From: Ligustrum vulgare
Taxonomy: Eukaryota; Streptophyta; Magnoliopsida; Lamiales; Oleaceae
Length of the DNA: 64,000 bases
Assembly: GCA_963555705.1 (NCBI GenBank)
Contig: OY743177.1
Coordinates: 53,390,096-53,454,095, forward strand
Direction: 5' to 3'
Shown: positions 1 to 21,806 of the stretch, in pieces
Numbering within the stretch: position 1 is the first letter of the stretch
Layout of the letters: each line of letters opens with the position of its first letter
Made by a program: the position numbers and the translations under genes
Notes under the pieces: model-generated
Databases searched by the model: none
Told to the model about the DNA's origin: nothing
The model's input: only the letters and a program-made list of their open reading frames with translations

Positions 1-759
1 AAATTAGAGACTTTTCATAGTATAGAATCTTTATTAAGCTTTATCTCATGCAACTTAACTATGTCGTAAAATAAGTAAATTGAGTGAAAAAAACATAAAT
101 ATAACTTGGGATATCTAATTGATTAAAACAAAACATAAAATTTAAATATAAACAATATATCAAATCCTTCAATAATGAATCTAATTACTAAATTTACCAG
201 GTCAATATTATTATCTCAAAAAATACGATATCAAATACCACACCTTTTATTAATATTTCTAAATCGAATCCCTTTAAAATCAAAGATTCAGCAAAAATAG
301 AATCTACATAATTTGAATTTCCACTAAATATTAAAGAAATGCAATTAAAAAAATATTTATTCTAAAATTTAATGAAAAATATAGAGATTGAGAGTTTACA
401 TTAATATCATGACCAACAGATTTTAATTCCTTGCTGACCTTTTGGCCCAACTAATAAAAATAGTCTACTAAAAAAATCCATAGTGATGAACTCATTGTAA
501 AACTTGAGAAATCATAAAAATACCAAAGGTATAACATTATAAATGAAATTACAGTCCAAATTAAAATGAAATTGAATTAAAAAAAATCAATAATCCATCT
601 AACACAATCAAGAAAAATGACGAAAATTTTTAAGATTAGCGAAATAGGAACAAAAACTTATGCATATTCATTTTATATGGGGTTTGTTACTGAGAATCAA
701 TTGATGTTATAATTGGATCCATTCTTATGTATGCGTGGAAAGAAAATCAAACCAAAGTC
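1..759. other. AT-rich stretch without recognisable gene
   Basis: I see no coding region, RNA gene or terminal repeat that I can support here. The sequence is strongly AT-rich with short A and T runs, as is common in plant intergenic DNA. Confidence 0.5.
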
Positions 760-1800
760 AAGCAATTTAATTGGAGAATTCATCCGAGAAGGAGATCAAG
801 CGCAAGATAGGGTTATATTATTTGGTTTTCTTCTCCTCCGAATTATGAATTATTGTATTACTTTTTATCTTTTTTATCATGCTAGGTTAGATTGTTTTAA
901 TCTAGATTTCGATGAATCTTGTATTATGAAACTTTAACTTTTGAATCATGTTTTTGAAAGACTGGAAATAAGTTGAACATAGTAATAATTATCATAAAGT
1001 TTGATAAATAATATATAGCGTCTGTCTGGCCATGGGTTTTGTAAAAAAATTTCGTTTGGAACAATAAATTTGATGTCAGCTTCGTACAAATGATAGCAAG
1101 CTTCCTACAACACTTAATACTTAAAAAATGGAAGGGCCCACGAAATCAACACAAATTCTTGGAATTCCTCTTAAAAAAGTAGTACAGGCCCCACATATTT
1201 GTTCAATTTTAGCTGAAAAAGTAGTACGCCTACCATCTTTGACTTCCACGTTACTGTAGAAAACTAAAATTTGGCACAAAAAAAAATAAAAAATAAAATC
1301 TTAGAAACCGGGGGCTAGACAAGGGCATATACAACTATACTTTACGTGGTCTTTAAATATTCACAAATCTAATGCATTATTGTATGTTCGCATCCGTTAT
1401 AGAGATATAGTTGGATTACATGTAAAAATATGTTTATTTTACTCGAAAGATTGTTAAACAAATCAAGAGTATTGATCTTCATAACTGAATTGTATTGTCT
1501 TTCACAGGTTAGGGTTAAAAGAGAGTGGTATAAGTGTATTTAGGATCCTAATACGTGTTTTGTATAATTTGATTGTTTTAAAAAAAAATGCATTCATCGT
1601 AGTCTTTCTCCAATTTGATTCCCCCCCCCCCCCCCCCAACTTGATTAGTTTAAATTTCTACACATATGCCATGACTTATATTTTCCAGTTAAGGATAAAT
1701 TAAATTGAATTTGGACTAATACAATCACTATGAGTACGATGCTTGAACTCATAATCTACTTTATTACGTGTTCATGATTTGAACATTTGCGATTTTACAA
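760..1800 (+). repeat. Degraded LTR remnant
   Basis: Parts of this stretch resemble the solo LTR at 1973-3369 in the same order. The block around 1330-1500 (with ACATGTAAAAATATG) matches a block around 2890-3020 (with ACATATAAAAATATG). The block around 1740-1790 (ACTTTATTACGTGTTC, then TTTGCGATT) resembles the LTR tail near 3310-3355. It looks like an older relative of the same LTR family, interrupted by a 17-base C tract at 1621-1637. No clear termini or target duplication were found, so the limits are approximate. Confidence 0.35.
1621..1637. repeat. Poly-C tract
   Basis: A run of 17 C residues. Long G or C homopolymers in plant assemblies are often length-polymorphic or assembly artefacts. 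Confidence 0.9.
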
Positions 1801-1972
1801 AAGAAAAGAATCTTAGTAACACCTTGCGAAACATAAAATTCCTCTCATTTTCCCTTATTTTATTCTCGTAAAGGAATGTGACTAGTGGTCGTCCACTATA
1901 TTATTTTTGCATGAGCTTCTACTTAGTAATTCAAATGTACATGATGTTCCACTACCAGCTCTCTATTCCTCC

Positions 1973-3369
1973 TGATAAGTGAATTTTATACACTTATTTA
2001 GATACTAAAATTAGGAAATCAAATCCTCATTTTAGAATAAATTTTATTTTGTACAATTTGTACTTATTTCAGTTTTCTCCAAAAGTCGAGAGGATGGAAC
2101 AATCAAGGCAAATTAAGATCAATTGAAGGGCATTTGGACTAAGTTGTGTAAATTGGAAGTAGATAAGGAGAATCGAGAATCAAATCATAACTTAATTGGA
2201 TAAATTCAAAACTTCAAGGGCTTAATTGTACAAAATAGACGAAGGATTGATTTGAACACAACGAAAGAGGAATTTACCAGTGTGCAATTGAGAGAAGGAC
2301 TAAACTGTAATTATGGAAAATGAATACAAAATTGATAAAAACTCAATGACACAAGCGATCGCTTGGCTAAAAGTGAGCTAGAATTTTCTTTTCTTTTTCA
2401 ACACGAATTTTGCTACTTTTCCTAATTAAAAAGGAGTCTAATCCACCTATAAATATGAGAATGCTGGACGAATTTTGGGACACAATTGTTGAGAAATAAA
2501 ATATATGAAAGTTGAGAGTTCTACATTGGTTCAAGAGGCACAAATTGAAGATTGAAGAATCAAGATTCAAGATCTCTCATTCAACAAGATTAATTCTTAC
2601 TTTCGGGTGATGAATTACAACAATTCGTTTTTCTATCTTTAATCATGTTTCTAGACTAGATTTAATTATGTTAGGATCATGATGAAACTCTGATTTTTCG
2701 GATTTATTGTTTTGGTTTTTGTTTAATTTAAGAAAATTTATAGTTTTGAGGAATTAATTCTATTCTTCAAGAATATATAATTATTTGCTCAATGATATTT
2801 TTTTTGACATATTATTAGATTCAAAAGACTAAGAATTCGTTGGACATGTTTTAATTGTCATAAAATCATATATGGGATAGAAATATACCACTACACTTTA
2901 TGTGATCATTAATTTTTCATAAATCTTTAATTTTTTCTTATGTGTTTGCATTCTTCAAAGAAATATAGGCAAGTCACATATAAAAATATGTTTTAATCTC
3001 GCTCGAAAAGAGGGTATTAAACAATTTAGAAACATCTTCAGTGCTTATAAATTGTTGTTATCCATTAAAATCAAAAGATACAAGATGGAATAAAAAGTGA
3101 ATTATAGATCATAGCACTGCATTCTCATTTATAAAACAAAACACTATTTCACAATTGTTAGTTTTAGCTGAAATTTGCTTTTATGGTAATTTTAAAATTG
3201 TAGATTAGATTTTAGTTCACCACCATCAAATTGATTGTTTTTTATTTCAATTAAGGTTGGTGATTTAAAACGTAATTTATCTTAATCCTCGTGGGTACAA
3301 TAATTGAACTCACCATTCACTATATTACTTGTTCGATCTTTACACTTGCGGTGAGAAAATAGTGCAGGA
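1973..3369 (+). mobile_element. Solo LTR, Athila-like Ty3 family
   Basis: It starts TGATAAGTGAATTTTATAC, the same type of start as the Athila LTRs at 36623 and 46869, and is 1397 bases long against 1380 and 1370 for those. The pentamer CCTCC stands directly before it (1968-1972) and directly after it (3370-3374), which fits a 5-bp target duplication. The end reads AGGA instead of the usual CA, so one terminal base is probably mutated. A TATA-like box TATAAATA lies at 2448-2455 and the palindrome GCGATCGC at 2355-2362. No internal region is attached, so it is a solo LTR left by LTR-LTR recombination. Confidence 0.7.
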
Positions 3370-3500
3370 CCTCCATAGCACTTATAATTTCATGGCAAAC
3401 CTATTTATTTATATAAAAAATGATTGAAGAAGAGTGAAACTTCAATTGAGATAGATCTCCAATTTTATTGTTTGGCAAAGAAAAAGGTTTTACACTCTGA

Positions 3501-3563
3501 AGGGTACGAAGTGACTTTCCCCACCATCTTCGGTAAGGGTACGAAGTGACTTTCCCCACCATC
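3501..3563. repeat. Tandem duplication, 35-bp period
   Basis: A 28-base unit starting AGGGTACGAAGTGAC occurs at 3501-3528 and again at 3536-3563, separated by TTCGGTA. Only two copies are present. Confidence 0.85.
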
Positions 3564-4030
3564 GTTGAAGCCTCATTTTTTTTTTTTTACAAGAAATGCA
3601 TTTTTTAATAGTGAGTTTTGTTTAGATTATTTAGTTAAAAATTAGAGAAAAATTTTGGATTTGTGTGCAAATTATGTCATTGGTAGACCATATGGTTGGA
3701 ATGAGTTTTGAAAAAATTGAATTTTTTAATAAAGGGGATCAAACAAAGTACTTAGCTTTCTTTTTTAATATTTATTCTCCTTTCTTTGTAACCTTTTTTT
3801 TTTTATTACGAATCGTTGTTCACAAAAATCGTTTGATTATTATAAAGGTCTCATAGAGTCCTCGAAACTTTTTCCCCCGTAGTTCATCATTTTTCCTATA
3901 GAAACGTGCACATTTCTTTTATGGTTGCTCGCATCATAATCTAATTTCACCATATCTATATAAACATTTTATTCACATATCTATGTTGTTTACATCAAAC
4001 AACATGATCTGTCATTTATCACTACACTTA

Positions 4031-4740
4031 AAACATCCACAATGGAGATGCTAAAGCACAAGTTAGGGAGGTAAGTTAGGAAATGGTTGAAATAATGTGC
4101 ACAATGAACAAGTTAAAACCAATGTTAAAGGAATATTTTATATTACATGTTAGCTTTTGTGTTAAATTTAGCCATTGGTTTAACAGCTGACATGACATTT
4201 TTGCCATTAAAAAATTTATTTTCTGCTTTTTTCAATTTCCCGCAACAGCACCATTACTCTCTCTCATCAATATTCATCATCTTCCTCTTCCTCTTTTCTT
4301 CTCTCTCCACCCACCCACTGGAGTTCAACAGCCTTTTCCTTTTTAACAACTTTTGCTTTTGCAATAGTCCCTGAGTACGCAAAATTGGGTGGCCATGGAT
4401 TTGCTTTCACTATTGCCAAGTCAAAAGAGCTCAAGGGTGCTCTCCCAAAACAATTTTTATGGCTTCTGATGCAAATGACATTGGAAATTTCTCCAACCAT
4501 TTTTTTGCAGTTGAATTCGGTACAGTTCCAAAATTCTCCAACCATTTTTTTTTTTTGCAATTGAATTCTTGGAGCATATGTATGTAGGATTCTCTGCTTC
4601 AAGTGTAAAGTTTAGCTAGTAGTTAACATGTCCATTGTGTCAATTATTTAATGTTAACTTTAACATGAGGATTTGGCATTTAACATGTAAGTAAATGCTT
4701 ATGTGGCTAGCTAACTTTAGCATTACCATTGTGGATGCTC
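4031..4740 (+). mobile_element. GAGCAT-ended Harbinger-like element with captured gene fragment
   Basis: The left end reads AAACATCCACAATGG and the right end, read inward, GAGCATCCACAATGG; the match continues inward (GAGATGCTAAAG against TAATGCTAAAG). TTA flanks both sides (4028-4030 and 4741-4743), fitting the 3-bp target duplication of PIF/Harbinger-type elements. The element is 710 bases long and has no transposase, so it is non-autonomous. Its middle holds a fragment of a lectin-domain gene, which makes it a gene-capturing element. Confidence 0.72.
4333..4527 (+). pseudogene. Fragment of a legume-lectin domain (lectin receptor kinase-like)
   Basis: Translation from about 4333 gives the lectin-like run FAFAIVPEYAKLGGHGFAF followed by a segment with the ELKGALP motif. 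After a shift of frame near 4457 it continues DANDIGNFSNHFFAVEF. This is the order in the L-type lectin domain of plant lectin receptor-like kinases, where the GHG-FAF stretch is followed by LP-Q-LG-L and the N-SNH-FAVEFDT segment. The usual D after VEF is G here. The fragment covers only about 65 residues, has a frameshift, and its last part is partly duplicated downstream (4534-4568). It is not functional. The identification rests on motif memory and should be checked with a protein search. Confidence 0.68.
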
Positions 4741-5599
4741 TTACAACCTACAATTATCGCAGTACCATTGACAATTATTGGCTCAAAACAAAAAAAGCAA
4801 CTTTTTGCAATTTTTTTGCTTGACTGACTTTTACGACTTGAGCTGACTAAAGAAAAAAGGTATACAAGCGTAACACGAGTTAGATGTGAAGGATAAAAAA
4901 ACTCTTAAAAACTTGGTTTTTGCGTCTTTAGGGATGCCCTTATGTTACTATCTTTCGATCATTCAATTTAATTGACTTGGCATGAGTGCATTATACCTAT
5001 CAATTTGAAAGACACTTTTGCTAAACAAGTGAACAAAAGGTGTAGGTGGCAAGAGTCACTTAGAAAATCAACGATCATTAAATGGGCACATTATTGTTTG
5101 TAAAGCTGTTTGTACAAGTAACAATTTTCATTAGGAGAGTTGCAAGCACGATCCCAAACCTTTAGTTTGTGTCACCCACCATCTCAAACATTTCATTTCG
5201 TTGCAGTACAAGGACAAATGGATATATTTGACCATCAGTTGACTAGTAAAATATATTTTGACCAAATCTAAAAATGACAAAATGGTAACTTTGCTATTTT
5301 TTCAAATAAAGCAATTAAAATAAATAAATAAATAAATGGTATTACCCATTGATAGAAAATTCTTTAATTATAACGTAATGTAGGGTTGACAAGAATTTGT
5401 AAGCAGATATATCAACTATACAAATGGTATTACCCAGTAACATCACTAGAGGATCTGTAAACCAATCGAAAACATACCAACACAACCCATGTTAGAAATC
5501 ACAAATCTCCATAACCCATGTTGCGAAAATCAAATAAAAATCGCAGGCTTCAAACAATAATACAAAAACTAGCATAAGTATAAATATTTTAGTACCAAC

Positions 5600-6119
5600 T
5601 GAAGGGAATTGAAGTTTTATCCCAAAAGGTTAATCTATTAGGCGGAATAACTTAATCCTTTTCAAGCTCATCATTTATTCCATGTTTAATCGATGTGGGA
5701 TTCGTTCGCACTTTGACAACAATATCTTATTTGAACGAAGTACCATATCATTTTTTGCCCAATTCAATTGATAGTTCATCCATCACTCTTCCTCAAACCA
5801 AGAAGCTAAACATGCTTTATTATGGCCCAAATCTTCCAATGCATCTGCGTCACTACCTTACGTGGACACTAACGCCTTAAGAGCTGACCATGAATTTCCC
5901 AACCATCATAATATGATTTAGAGCAACACCTTTGTTTATAACAGGATCTCTCCTATGTGTCCACATGACTGAGGCTGAGGCATGACTTTGATACCAGTTG
6001 TAGGATATTGACGTTCCATCCCAAAAAACCAACATAGTATACCTAGTAACTCAATCCCTTATAAGTCCATCATTTACCCATGTCTAGTCAACGTAGGATT
6101 AGTTCAAACTTTTCCAACA
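5600..6119 (-). mobile_element. TRIM (miniature LTR retrotransposon)
   Basis: Two related direct repeats of about 120 bases lie at 5600-5721 and about 5999-6119. Read on the minus strand each starts TGTTG and ends in CA. Just inside the right copy the minus strand reads ACTGGTATCAAAGTC, a primer-binding site of the initiator-methionine tRNA type. The interior (about 280 bases) has no coding potential. Flanks are CCAAC (5595-5599) and CCGAC (6120-6124), a 5-bp target duplication with one mismatch. Short LTRs, tiny interior and lack of genes define a TRIM. Confidence 0.72.
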
Positions 6120-6439
6120 CCGACATGATTAATAACCAAAAACTCATTAAAGAGAAGTTGAAAGGGAAGGGAAATATGACACATCTAAGATACTCTGAGC
6201 TCTTAGAGAGAAGCTGAGATATGTGTAATTTCACTCTATTTAATGGGTTCTTCACTAAGAAGAAACCCATATTTTTGTTAGTAGAAACCGTCTTCTGTGT
6301 TTCAATCACAAAACAAAAAGTATAAATTTGTGCTAAACAGCTAAAAAGTTGGGCAAGAAGAGGAAGATGAAGTTTTAATAATTTTCCCAGCAAGAATGGG
6401 TCAAAAAGAAATGCAGAACACTGGTAGAGTGGTTAGGGG

Positions 6440-6700
6440 TCGATGGGGGAGTGTGAGGATTAAATATACATATATAAAATTGATAAATGTGATTTTTTTT
6501 GTCTTTATTATTATATTTATCAAGAACTTCGATATCAGTATAATCTTAATATATAATTTTTGTTATTTCAAAAGTTACTTATTTTACAAATATTTAAGAA
6601 GTTTATTAATAAAAATAAGTAACTTTTAAAATAGCAAAAAACATAAAACAAAATTATACTTATATCAAAGCTTTTGATGCATTCACTCTCACAAACCCTC
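6440..6700. mobile_element. Palindromic (foldback) MITE
   Basis: AAAAGTTACTTATTTT at 6570-6585 is perfectly inverted at 6612-6627, and weaker pairing extends the arms outwards to about 6528 and 6670. Outer parts (GAGTGTGAGG and CTCTCACAAACCC) are also roughly complementary. The transcript would fold into one long hairpin. Superfamily and exact ends are not clear. Confidence 0.5.
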
Positions 6701-7380
6701 TTTGTGTGAGGGTAAACAAATTCAAACTCAGCGGGGTGACGATGATGAGTTTTCCATTTTAGGTTCAGGGGTAGGTCGGGGTGAATGGGGAAAGAATGTG
6801 ATGTTTACTTTTGGTTTTTAATTTATTTATTTTTACGTGGAAAAATAAATTTGTTCTTTTCAGATTTGGTCAAAATACATTTTCTTGATCAACTGATGGT
6901 TAAATATATGAAATCCACATATTTTTCCTTGTGATGCAACAAAATGAAAGACTTGAGACTTTAGATAGCAAAAACTAAATGTTTGGATGAAGTATGAGAT
7001 AAAATGAAATATTTGGAATCGTGACTGCAATTTCATCATTTTCTTTAAAAAAACTTGATTTCAATCCCAACTATGTATGATCAACCTTGTTATAAATTTA
7101 TCAAATTATTCCAATAATATTTCTATAATAATGGTTTTTTTTCCTTATAAATTTATGAAATAATTTAGCGCGTTAGTTACAAGTGGAACGTGAGAAAAAT
7201 ATATCTATTTATTTATCCACAATTAGATCCATATGCTAAATTCACTCTCTACCCCCACTCCCACAATACGCAGTTATTGTTTCTCTTTTGACTCCATTCT
7301 TCGTCCTTTCTTTTTGGTCGCCCCAAATCAATAACAAATTCTATTTGAAAAAACACAATTTGATTTCAATTCATCTATCA

Positions 7381-17788
<10,408 letters not shown>

Positions 17789-19075
17789 GAACGTGAAAGA
17801 GTCGGGATTCTTATGGTCAATTTCTCGATTTTATGGAAATCCTAGTTCAAGTTTTCTTAATCTCACGTTAGCGACGTTACCCTCTTCTTCCTATTCTGCG
17901 TCGGATTTACCTTCTCCTCATCCATTGTGAGAGGGAGAAGCCCAGAGCCATCACTATTAGAAACAAGAAGACAGTTCTTTCGAGGGGCGTGAGAAGGGGT
18001 TTTCCCTTTTGTGAACAGAAAAAAGAAAGGGTTTGAGAATTATTGTTTTGAGTGGCATTTTTAAAAGGAATCAAGTTGTAAATTAAGAACATTTTTGGTG
18101 GACAGACAGATTAGGAAGATAATTGAGAGTCTTTTGTTACCTTATTTTTTGTCACTACCAGGAGAAGATTACATAGTTTACTGTATGTATGGAATTTTTT
18201 AACATTAAAGAATTTTGTTTTTCTATGCTTGTGTTGTGCGACTTGTGTCTGGGTATTGTTTGAGATATCGAATATAAATCTAGAGGTGCGTGCCCGGCCA
18301 TCTACGGCTTCCACTTTCTTTGCACCACAACCCCCACCCCCCGGGGCAGGAAAAAAAAAAAACCATTTTTTTTGTTTACTTCTATCGTCGACCGGTCCAC
18401 ATGGACCACGGTACTTGAACCACTGCCCTGCTCCATGGTACTTGGGCGATTTGTAGCGAAATTTTAAATCGTCGTATAAAATAGTATGAAATTTTTTCAA
18501 ATCAAGTCAAACCATTTTAATTCTTAAACCAAACCATGTTTTACGATTTGATGCAGTTTAAAATCGTGGTTTGCAATGAATAAATTAGCATCCGTTTGGT
18601 AAAAGAATATTTTTTAATACTTTTTCAAACTACTTTTTAATCACAATTTTCTGTCTCCAATTTTCAACAATTACTTTTTACCTCAAAAAGCATAAATGAA
18701 CAAGTTTATAAATTAAACAGTGTTATCAATCCTAAATCAAGGCACATTCTTGTACGATAATGCAAAAATGATTGATTAATCTAGCAATAACAAAGATCAT
18801 AAATTTCGCAATTGATACATAGCATTGAGTAAATGATCAATACCAATTTTATGGTCGATAACTAAATAATATCAATTGATCGTTACACATATTACGTCAA
18901 AAAGTGTTCTTGAATTTTTTTCGTGACTCAATTCACATTGGCAAGAGGAATACTCCGACATGTTGCACTATTGCACTACAATGGGATTTATTTGTTCAAA
19001 ACCATTCACATAAATAAAAGACAACATATTGCGTTACTGCAAGAGTATTTCTTCTATTTAGTATGTTATAAATAT

Positions 19076-19437
19076 CAATGTTCTAAAAGACGTAATGTGT
19101 TGCGAGGCGTCGAGGTCGAGAATCAAGAATTACAAGTTTAGGCGTGTCAATGCGAAGAATAAACGCCATAATACGTTTCGTATTTTTAATATTATTTTAA
19201 TTATTTTAAGACATTAAATATATTTTTATATGAAAAATAGATTTTTTACCTTTATAAAAAAAAATAATAAAAAAAAAGCCGCCATAATGCGGGATCAAAC
19301 GCGTTTAGGAGAGATAATGTGCGCCTAGGCAGTCAAAAAAAAGTTTGACCGCATTTTTACGCTCATACCACTTATTCGATGCGTTTTGATCGCGCATCGC
19401 GCCTAGGCGGTACATTTTGGCGCATTTTAGAACACTG
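19076..19437. mobile_element. hAT-type MITE
   Basis: Ends CAATGTTCTAAAA and TTTTAGAACACTG are inverted copies with one mismatch. The octamer ATAAATAT flanks both sides exactly (19068-19075, 19438-19445). The interior has GCGCCTAGGC-type palindromic motifs. Length is 362 bases and no transposase is present. Confidence 0.82.
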
Positions 19438-20095
19438 ATAAATATGCGTCATAATGAATTCTCTTCTAATTTGTTTATAAAGTTCTTCAATGAAAACTGT
19501 AAGTCTCATTTTAACTTTTTTGCGGCTTTCAATAGTTATAGTTGGGAATGAAGTTGGACTTTTTTAGAAGGCATCAAACATGCATAGATTAGAACATGAA
19601 TTAATCTAAGTGCACAATTCATTTGACAATTTGATGATGTAGAGGTGTTATTGTTGTTGATTTAAAAGATGACGTGATGTGTGGAAAGAGAGGATTGTGC
19701 CACGTAGGCAAATTATGACTCTCATTGTAACCCTAATTGTGATGGTAGCAAAACTATTAGAACATAGCTTTATTCCTGAAATTTTTTCACATTTTTTGCA
19801 ATTGACAATGCTAGAAATCTTTCAAGAACGTCCAAAATTTAATTAAAGTTATTCTATAGCTCATTTCTACTAGAAAAGAAATCAAAACAACACTCATATT
19901 GACTTAAAGATTTCAATGACAATTTGAATTTGATAAGCTATTTCAGCACAATTTTTTTTTTATAATTTGTTTTAAAACTTAGCGGTTTGCGGTTTGAAAC
20001 CGCGGGTTCGACAATTGAAACCTAAACCAAACCGTTTAAAGCGGTTTGGAATTTTTACAAATCAAACCAGACCACGTTTGAAACTGAACCAAATC

Positions 20096-20120
20096 AAACC
20101 AAACCAAACCAAACCAAACC
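20096..20120. repeat. AAACC microsatellite
   Basis: Five perfect AAACC units inside a wider AAACC/GGTTT-rich stretch (about 19980-20185). Confidence 0.9.
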
Positions 20121-20842
20121 AGATCATTTGTTGCGGTTTAATTCGGTTTAGCGGGTTGACGATTTATTTGTTCACCCCTACTTCAGGGTGTATCATAATT
20201 TGAGAGACGAGCATGGTTGGCTGCGCCAAAATTATAATTTAGGCCGTGCAATATAATTTTTCATTTTAATTTTTATTTTATTTTATGAATTTAAGAAGAT
20301 AAAAAGTGTACCAAATTCGTGACCATGTCGAATGTTGGAAGACGTTTGGTTGAGCCTTTTTTATACAAGATAAGATATAAGATTGTCCTTGTTGGATCTT
20401 ACAGAATTTCACGTACTCTATATACTACTCGAATTAGATTGTATTTCGTGTAGTGAAGTTCTGCGATCTATGGTGTAGCACTCCTGTTGTCTTGTCTGGG
20501 CTAGTAGCACGATAGTTGTAATTTTCACACAAAATTCAATTTCTACCATTTAAGCTGCTTTCATTTTACTCACCACTACTACGAAAATTGCTTTTGCTAA
20601 TAAAAATGGTCCCCTATTATAGGGTGACCGTAGTGTTGACCGCCATATCATTGGGAGGAGCCCACTTTTTTGGAGTGGACCCCACCCCTTAAGTGACTGA
20701 GCGTAGGTTCCCTCGAAAGCCCTATTCGATTCAATTTGGCGCAAAGGAATGGATTAGGGCGTTGGTGAGGTCCGTATGCTAAGAGGAACGAACCTGAAAT
20801 CTACACTTCAAGAAAAATAGAGTCTCGATGGAGAGTCTTTTA

Positions 20843-20957
20843 GTCACCAGTGTATTAGAGTTAAGAGAAGGGGCGAACATATCTTTCTTCAGGATTGTTT
20901 GTCACCAGTGTATTAGAGTTAAGAGAAGGGGCGAACATATCTTTCTTCAGGATTGTT
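20843..20957. repeat. Tandem duplication, 58-bp period
   Basis: A unit starting GTCACCAGTGTATTAGAG occurs at 20843 and again at 20901 and is practically identical between the copies, so the duplication is young. Confidence 0.9.
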
Positions 20958-21535
20958 CGATACTTTATTCGTTTGCCGTGGATTCGCTTGCCTCAAATCA
21001 AAAATCAAAATGACAAAAAAATTGGATTTTTTGTTCAAGGGCAGTGACTGTAGCATTTTTGTAAATTAAAAATTGATGAAAAATAACTCGTTAATTATTA
21101 CTATAATTGGAGAAATAAAAATGCGAAAAAGGAAAGTCCTTAATTAGGGATGACTATAATACCCATGAATCCAAAATTCGTTGGGTACCCGACACAAATG
21201 GGCAGAAATTATCCTACCCAATGGATTGTGGGTAGGGTATGGGTATAAATTTAAAAATCCGATATGGGTATGGGTAAGGTATGAATATTGTAGAAAAATT
21301 CATACCCAACCCATATACTCATTAATTTTTTTTTTCAAAAAATTATTATATTTAAATTTTAATAGTATATAATTTTGGACAAGTAGACTCTTTTATATTT
21401 GCTTATTTTTGGATAATTAGAATCTATTTATTTTTGGACAATGGACGTTGTTATATTTTTACTTCATTATTACCAATGTAAAAAGAAAATAAAAATAAAA
21501 AAAATATTAAAATTAAAATACGTAACGAGTTTTAA

Positions 21536-21639
21536 ATGAGTATAAAAGTATATAAGCACCCTACTGACACCCTACTCACAATTGACAATGAGTATAAAAG
21601 TATATAAGCACCCTACTGACACCCTATTCACAATCGACT
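21536..21639 (+). promoter_or_regulatory. Duplicated 52-bp block upstream of TIC22
   Basis: A unit starting ATGAGTATAAAAGTATATAA occurs at 21536-21587 and 21588-21639 with few differences. Each copy carries TATAAAAG and TATATAA motifs. The block lies 168-271 bases before the TIC22 start codon. A further TATA-rich stretch (GGATATATAAATAG) is at 21655-21668. Which of these acts as core promoter cannot be told from sequence. Confidence 0.5.
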
Positions 21640-21806
21640 CGTTACTCTTAAGTGGATATATAAATAGAATATGTATATTATAAATCTCTGAATAGGTTAT
21701 AAATTTTTCAAGTTCGCCTCGTACCCAGCCCATTATCATTTCTACCTCAGCCAAACCAAAACCCATAAGCCTTCGCTGCATTTCCTTCCTCAACTGAAGC
21801 AAGACG

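Larger units (their letters stand above)
5136..7035. repeat. Long inverted repeat flanking about 1.5 kb
   Basis: The arm at 5136-5291 matches the reverse complement of 6845-7035. Shared blocks in order are TTGCA..CACGAT, TTTCATTT-GTTGCA, ACCATCAGTTGA and TATTTTGACCAAATCT. The right arm is longer by insertions. Arms of 150-190 bases suggest Mutator-like non-autonomous DNA, but I could not define a clean target duplication. The middle contains a miniature LTR element and a palindromic MITE. Confidence 0.6.
17789..21535. other. Intergenic region between SEC23 and TIC22
   Basis: No gene is supported. It contains the SEC23 3' flank, a hAT-type MITE (19076-19437), AAACC-rich repeat DNA ending near 20185 (TTGTTCACCCCTA looks like a hAT terminal repeat), a GC-richer block around 20600-20960 with a tandem duplication, and GGGTATGGGTA-rich DNA at 21180-21320. 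Short frames here have no recognisable motif. Confidence 0.6.

Noticed and set aside
1621..1637. Poly-C and poly-G tracts (also 24244-24262) as functional G-quadruplex sites
   Set aside because: Uninterrupted homopolymers of this length are more likely polymorphic or assembly-prone repeats; no surrounding conserved motif supports a role.
4147..4602. Open frames of 75 and 111 codons in both directions
   Set aside because: Both lie in the GAGCAT-ended element; only the captured lectin fragment has recognisable motifs, in other frames.
7288..7380. Upstream in-frame ATG giving a longer SEC23
   Set aside because: The extra 31 residues do not resemble SEC23 N termini, while the ATG at 7381 opens directly into the conserved protein.
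18111..18500. 129-codon minus-strand frame
   Set aside because: Low-complexity and composition-driven (poly-A and GGGG stretches); no motif and no support from splice sites.
18417..20185. Possible 1.8 kb hAT-type element with AAACC-rich ends
   Set aside because: The right end looks like a terminal repeat (TTGTTCACCCCTA), but no matching left end or 8-bp duplication was found.
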